This document shows positions 59,911 through 64,000 of a stretch of DNA of 64,000 nucleotides, one piece after another. Numbering within the stretch: the stretch's first letter is position 1; each line of letters opens with the position of its first letter. Below the pieces are notes generated by a model. The model was not told where the DNA came from, searched no databases, and worked only from the letters and a program-made list of their open reading frames with translations. This DNA is from Bacteroides eggerthii (GTDB taxonomy: Bacteria; Bacteroidota; Bacteroidia; Bacteroidales; Bacteroidaceae), in contig NZ_CP102258.1 in the NCBI RefSeq assembly GCF_025146565.1, positions 2,326,001 through 2,390,000 on the forward strand, read 5' to 3'. Made by a program: the position numbers and the translations under genes.

Positions 59911-61227
59911 ATGAAAGTTTTAAAGTTTGGAGGTACTTCAGTAGGTTCGGCTCAACGAATGAAGGAAGTAGCCAAATTGATTACCGATGGTGAACGTAAG
60001 ATTGTGGTTCTCTCCGCCATGTCGGGTACCACAAACACATTGGTTGAGATTTCGGACTATCTGTACAAGAAAAATCCGGAAGGTGCTAACGAGATTATCA
60101 ATAGACTGGAAACAAAATACCGCCAGCATATCGATGAACTCTATGCTACTCCTGAATATAAACAGAAGGGTTTGGAACTTATCAAATCTCATTTCGATTA
60201 TATCCGTTCTTATACCAAAGACCTTTTCACACTGTTCGAGGAAAAAGTTGTGCTGGCACAAGGTGAGTTGATTTCTACCGCTATGATGAACTATTATCTG
60301 CAAGAATGTGGTGTGAAGTCAGTTTTACTCCCGGCTTTAGAATATATGCGTACGGACAAAAATGCCGAGCCCGATCCGGTTTATATCAAAGATAAACTTC
60401 AGGTTCAGCTCGAACTGCATCCCAATGCCGAAATCTATATCACGCAAGGTTTCATCTGCCGCAATGCCTATGGCGAGGTAGATAATTTGCAACGGGGTGG
60501 CAGTGACTATACCGCTTCATTGATCGGCGCGGCCGTCAAGGCTTCTGAGATTCAGATATGGACTGATATTGATGGTATGCATAATAATGACCCGCGTGTT
60601 GTAGATAAGACTTCTCCTGTGCGTCATCTCCACTTTGAAGAGGCGGCTGAGTTGGCATACTTTGGTGCAAAAATCCTGCATCCCACTTGTATCCAGCCTG
60701 CCAAGTACGCTAACATCCCCGTACGTCTGCTCAATACAATGGATCCCACAGCTCCGGGCACACTCATTTCCAATGATACGGAGAAGGGTAAGATCAAGGC
60801 AGTAGCAGCCAAGGAGAATATTACGGCTATTAAAATTAAGTCCAGCCGTATGCTGCTTGCTCATGGTTTCCTACGTAAGGTATTTGAAATTTTCGAAAGC
60901 TACCAGACTTCTATCGATATGATTTGTACATCCGAGGTAGGAGTGTCCGTTTCTATCGATAACACCAAGCATCTTAACGAAATATTGGATGACTTGAAGA
61001 AATATGGTACGGTGACGGTGGATAAGGATATGTGCATTATCTGCGTAGTGGGTGACCTTGAATGGGAAAATGTAGGCTTTGAAGCTAAGGCTCTTGATGC
61101 CATGCGTGATATTCCGGTGCGTATGATTTCTTTCGGCGGCAGCAACTATAACATTTCTTTCCTCATTCGTGAATGTGATAAGAAGCAGGCTTTGCAGTCA
61201 CTCAGTGATGCGCTGTTCAATGAGTAA
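59911..61227 (+). CDS. lysC: aspartate kinase
   Basis: The 438-residue enzyme phosphorylates aspartate as the first step to lysine, threonine and methionine. The amino acid kinase domain begins KVLKFGGTSVGSAQRMKEVA and has LQRGGSDYTASLIGAAV and WTDIDGMHNNDPRVVD. Two C-terminal ACT domains (about 305-438) fit feedback regulation. It is monofunctional, with no homoserine dehydrogenase domain. A terminator and then lysA follow. Confidence 0.96.
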   Translation: MKVLKFGGTSVGSAQRMKEVAKLITDGERKIVVLSAMSGTTNTLVEISDYLYKKNPEGANEIINRLETKYRQHIDELYATPEYKQKGLELIKSHFDYIRSYTKDLFTLFEEKVVLAQGELISTAMMNYYLQECGVKSVLLPALEYMRTDKNAEPDPVYIKDKLQVQLELHPNAEIYITQGFICRNAYGEVDNLQRGGSDYTASLIGAAVKASEIQIWTDIDGMHNNDPRVVDKTSPVRHLHFEEAAELAYFGAKILHPTCIQPAKYANIPVRLLNTMDPTAPGTLISNDTEKGKIKAVAAKENITAIKIKSSRMLLAHGFLRKVFEIFESYQTSIDMICTSEVGVSVSIDNTKHLNEILDDLKKYGTVTVDKDMCIICVVGDLEWENVGFEAKALDAMRDIPVRMISFGGSNYNISFLIRECDKKQALQSLSDALFNE

Positions 61228-61248
61228 TATAAAGAAATAGTAGATTAT

Positions 61249-61284
61249 GAGCGCTTTTACCTTTTGATAAAAGCGCTCTTTTTA
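61249..61284 (+). terminator. Rho-independent terminator after lysC
   Basis: GAGCGCTTTTA pairs with AAAAGCGCTC, followed by TTTTT. It lies between lysC and lysA. Confidence 0.85.
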
Positions 61285-61314
61285 ACTGAATGACGAACAA
61301 CCCATAATAATTGT

Positions 61315-62475
61315 ATGAAAGGAACATTTCCTATTGATAAATTCCGCGAACTGCGTACACCGTTTTATTATTACGATACGAAAGTATTGCGTGATACTTT
61401 GACTTGCATCCGCACTGAAGCGTCACGCTACGATAATTATTCGGTGCATTATGCGGTAAAGGCTAATGCCAATTCCAAAGTACTTACTATTATCCGAGAA
61501 AGCGGATTGGGGGCGGACTGTGTTAGCGGTGGTGAAATTCGTGCGGCAATCAAGGCGGGGTTTCCTGCCAATAAGATAGTGTTTGCCGGAGTAGGCAAAG
61601 CAGACTGGGAAATAAATCTCGGGTTGGATTATGACATCTTCTGCTTTAACGTAGAGTCCATTCCCGAATTGGAGATTATTAATGAACTGGCTGAGGCGAA
61701 AGGTAAGATAGCTAATGTCGCTTTCCGTATCAATCCCAATGTTGGAGCACATACTCATGCCAATATCACTACCGGATTAGCTGAAAATAAATTCGGCATC
61801 AGTATGCAGGATATGGACCATGTGATAGATGTGGCGCAGGAAATGAAGAATGTCAAATTCATCGGACTTCATTTTCATATCGGTTCACAGATACTGGACA
61901 TGGGCGATTTTGTAGCTTTGTGCAATCGTGTCAATGAATTGCAGGACAGGCTTGAAGCTCGCCAGATACGCATTGAACATATCAATGTGGGGGGGGGGCT
62001 CGGCATTGATTACGGACATCCCAACCGTCAGGCGATACCCGATTTCAAAAGCTATTTTGAAACGTACGACAATTGCCTGAAACTTCGTTCTTATCAGACG
62101 CTTCATTTTGAGCTGGGACGTTCGGTGGTAGGGCAGTGCGGTTCGCTTATTTCGAGAGTGTTGTACGTAAAGCAAGGTGCTAATAAGCAGTTTGCCATTT
62201 TGGATGCAGGTATGACGGATTTGATTCGCCCTGCACTCTATCAGGCTTTCCACAAGATAGAGAACCTTACGTCCGACGCTCCGCTGCAGACTTATGATGT
62301 TGTGGGCCCTATCTGTGAGTCATCCGATGTCTTTGGTAAGGCTGTTGATTTGAATGGCGTGAAGCGTGGTGACCTCATGGCGCTTCGTTCTGCCGGAGCC
62401 TACGGTGAAATTATGGCTTCGGGCTATAACTGTCGTGAGCTGCCGCAGGGCTATACATCGGATGAGTTAGTGTAA
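61315..62475 (+). CDS. lysA: diaminopimelate decarboxylase
   Basis: The 386-residue PLP enzyme makes lysine from meso-diaminopimelate. The PLP lysine is in SVHYAVKANANSKVL near residue 50. The Gly-rich phosphate-binding loop HINVGGGLGIDYGHPN near 226 is encoded by a run of ten G (61989-61998). The C-terminal active-site segment is GPICESSDVFGKAV, with the Cys that acts at the dimer interface. It is somewhat shorter than E. coli LysA (420). It has its own terminator and follows that of lysC. Confidence 0.96.
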   Translation: MKGTFPIDKFRELRTPFYYYDTKVLRDTLTCIRTEASRYDNYSVHYAVKANANSKVLTIIRESGLGADCVSGGEIRAAIKAGFPANKIVFAGVGKADWEINLGLDYDIFCFNVESIPELEIINELAEAKGKIANVAFRINPNVGAHTHANITTGLAENKFGISMQDMDHVIDVAQEMKNVKFIGLHFHIGSQILDMGDFVALCNRVNELQDRLEARQIRIEHINVGGGLGIDYGHPNRQAIPDFKSYFETYDNCLKLRSYQTLHFELGRSVVGQCGSLISRVLYVKQGANKQFAILDAGMTDLIRPALYQAFHKIENLTSDAPLQTYDVVGPICESSDVFGKAVDLNGVKRGDLMALRSAGAYGEIMASGYNCRELPQGYTSDELV

Positions 62476-62502
62476 GCGTACAAGTTTATAGAGGAATTAT
62501 AG

Positions 62503-62543
62503 AGCACAGAAACAATCTTTTTGTTTCTGTGCTTATTTTTTAT
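62503..62543 (+). terminator. Rho-independent terminator after lysA
   Basis: AGCACAGAAACAA pairs with TTGTTTCTGTGCT, followed by TATTTTTTAT. Confidence 0.87.
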
Positions 62544-62601
62544 AGCTACTTGATTTTTTTATTGTATTTTTACAACAGTAATATCTGATATAAATTCCAT
62601 T

Positions 62602-64000
62602 ATGAAACACAAATCAATTTTCTTTTCAATCAGTCTGATACTAAGCTCTTTTTCCCTTTCGGCACAGGAATTGCCGAAAGAGGTGGTTTGGCAAAAAGTA
62701 GAAGGGGTTAATGTACCGATTCCACCTCAAACGCATCCCCGGTTGTACGTCCGTTCGTCCGATTTACCTGTTTTAAAGGAGCGAATGAAAACTCCGCAGG
62801 CACAACAAACCCTTTCTCTCATGAAGGAGTTGGGCAAGGATCGTACGCCTGATGAAGAAGCTGCCGTAACAAATCGCGGATTTCGCTATTATTATGAAAT
62901 GCGCGGTGTCACGACGAGAGTACAGTTACAGGCTCTCGATTATCTTTTGGATGGTGATAAACGCTTGGCTCGTAGGGCTATTACCGCCATGCTCGACACA
63001 TTGCAACGTGCCAGTTTTGGTACCCGTTCCGATATGTCGAGGGCCAGTGGGACTATGCTGATAACGGGTGCTATGGTATATGACTGGTGCTACGATCAAA
63101 TGAAAAGTTCGGAGAAACAAGCCTATATCAAAGAGTTTGTCCGGTTGGCAAAAAGTATGGAGTGTGGTTATCCGCCGCGCAACAACCAGCCCATAGCAGG
63201 CCATCCGTCAGAATGGATGATTATGCGTGATATGCTGTCGGCTGGCATTGCTATTTATGATGAATATCCCGATATGTACAACCATGTCATTACTATGCTC
63301 TATCGTGATTATATTCCGGCTCGTAACTATTTCTACGGAGGACAGAACTATCATCAGGGTACTAACTATGTGCATGTACGTTTTGCCTGTGACCTTTTTC
63401 CTCTTTGGATTTTAGAGAAAATGGGGGCGGGCAGCATTTATGATTCTTCGGCAAGATTTGTGCTTTATGACATTATTTATCGCCGGCGTCCCGACGGGGT
63501 GTTGTTGCCTTCGGGCGATGATTATCCGCAAAATCGTCCTGCACTGCTCACGATGCCTACGCCAATGATGTTAGCTTCCAGTTACTATAAGGATGAATAT
63601 CTTGCTTATGAGTTCGAGCGTAATCCTCATTTGAATAAGTCGGGCAATGAATCTATGAACCACTGTCTGATATACGATTTACTGTGGCGTGACTATAATC
63701 TGAAAGGTAAAGCTCCTGATGATCTTCCTTTGACCCGCTATTCCGGTACTCCTTATGGCTGGATGATTGCCCGTACGGGGTGGGATGCCAATAGTGTGAT
63801 TGCCGAAATGAAGATAAATGAACAGTTTGTGGGTAACCACCAGCACATGGACGGAGGTAGCTTCCAGATTTATCACAAAGGACCTTTGGCAATTGATGCA
63901 GGCGCTTATAGCGGTAGTTCAGGTGGCTATAACAGTCCCAACAACAAGAACTACTTTAAACGTACCATTGCTCACAATTCATTGTTGGTGTACGATCCTG
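62602..64000 (+). CDS. hepB: heparinase II, PL21-type (3' partial)
   Basis: The first 466 residues are visible and the gene runs past the window edge. A signal peptide (1-21, ending SLSA-Q) is followed by VVWQKVEGVNVPIPPQTHPR. Segments such as YDWCYDQMKSSEK, GHPSEWMIMRDMLSAGIAIY, NYHQGTNYVHVRF, YRRRPDGVLLPSGDDY and NHQHMDGGSFQIYHKG match the heparinase II (HepB) pattern from Pedobacter, a lyase acting on heparin and heparan sulfate. His in NYHQG and the NHQH motif are candidate catalytic or metal sites. Whether it belongs to a glycosaminoglycan locus cannot be seen here. Confidence 0.93.
   Translation, partial: MKHKSIFFSISLILSSFSLSAQELPKEVVWQKVEGVNVPIPPQTHPRLYVRSSDLPVLKERMKTPQAQQTLSLMKELGKDRTPDEEAAVTNRGFRYYYEMRGVTTRVQLQALDYLLDGDKRLARRAITAMLDTLQRASFGTRSDMSRASGTMLITGAMVYDWCYDQMKSSEKQAYIKEFVRLAKSMECGYPPRNNQPIAGHPSEWMIMRDMLSAGIAIYDEYPDMYNHVITMLYRDYIPARNYFYGGQNYHQGTNYVHVRFACDLFPLWILEKMGAGSIYDSSARFVLYDIIYRRRPDGVLLPSGDDYPQNRPALLTMPTPMMLASSYYKDEYLAYEFERNPHLNKSGNESMNHCLIYDLLWRDYNLKGKAPDDLPLTRYSGTPYGWMIARTGWDANSVIAEMKINEQFVGNHQHMDGGSFQIYHKGPLAIDAGAYSGSSGGYNSPNNKNYFKRTIAHNSLLVYDP

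Overview
The window looks like a chromosomal segment of a gut Bacteroides species. The grounds are about fifteen promoters with the Bacteroidetes -7 element TAnnTTTG (several with a TTTG box 19-20 nt upstream), a Rho factor with a long low-complexity insert, a fused FeoA-FeoB, fimbrillin lipoproteins, a TonB receptor/DUF4374/PepSY set, a DcuB/asparaginase/aspartase set and a heparinase II homologue. I did not attempt a species name. Both ends cut genes: an alpha/beta hydrolase on the left and heparinase II on the right.

Layout. 1-2049 (+): a small redox-type operon (hydrolase, CMD-cupin fusion, flavodoxin). 2012-15873 (mostly -): housekeeping genes, namely a B12/radical SAM protein, tRNA-His, folD-capA, ffh, a pair of TPR sensor kinases of which the second looks catalytically dead, rho, an EFR1-type ferredoxin (+) and tilS. 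16059-18865 (+): feoAB, a small Cys-rich partner and tRNA-Cys. 18967-24388: a porin, periplasmic asparaginase and DcuB on the minus strand, diverging from aspA. Together these can turn asparagine into fumarate for anaerobic fumarate respiration. 24359-37120 (-): a nine-gene fimbrial/outer-membrane operon with four fimbrillin-type lipoproteins, two DUF3575 proteins, a DUF5119-like lipoprotein, an OmpA-like protein and an internally triplicated beta-barrel protein. 37362-41720 (-): a small Lys-rich protein, VOC, DUF4468, MBL-fold, pirin and D-lactate dehydrogenase genes.

41721-42201 is a gene-free stretch carrying four CCATGG-centred units at an exact 22-bp period. 42202-44903 holds FadL-like and DcaP-like outer-membrane proteins, convergent on a shared terminator. 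45022-46914 (+) is a queuosine operon (yhhQ-queC-queF) preceded by a convincing preQ1-I riboswitch candidate whose tail carries the Shine-Dalgarno sequence. 47078-51992 (+) matches the xusABC xenosiderophore uptake system. 52010-54796 (-): a PfkB kinase and a tandem pair of paralogous AraC regulators with a repeated operator-like sequence. 55008-55081 is tRNA-Asp. 55453-59147 (+): purU and the end of the histidine pathway (hisH, hisA, hisF, hisIE), followed by an FtsE-like ATPase, lysC, lysA (with a ten-G run in its coding sequence) and heparinase II.

The least understood block is the fimbrial operon at 24-37 kb. The other items most worth checking are the pseudokinase pair, the Rho insert, the 22-bp array and the preQ1 element. 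All gene names come from reading the sequence; no database search was run.
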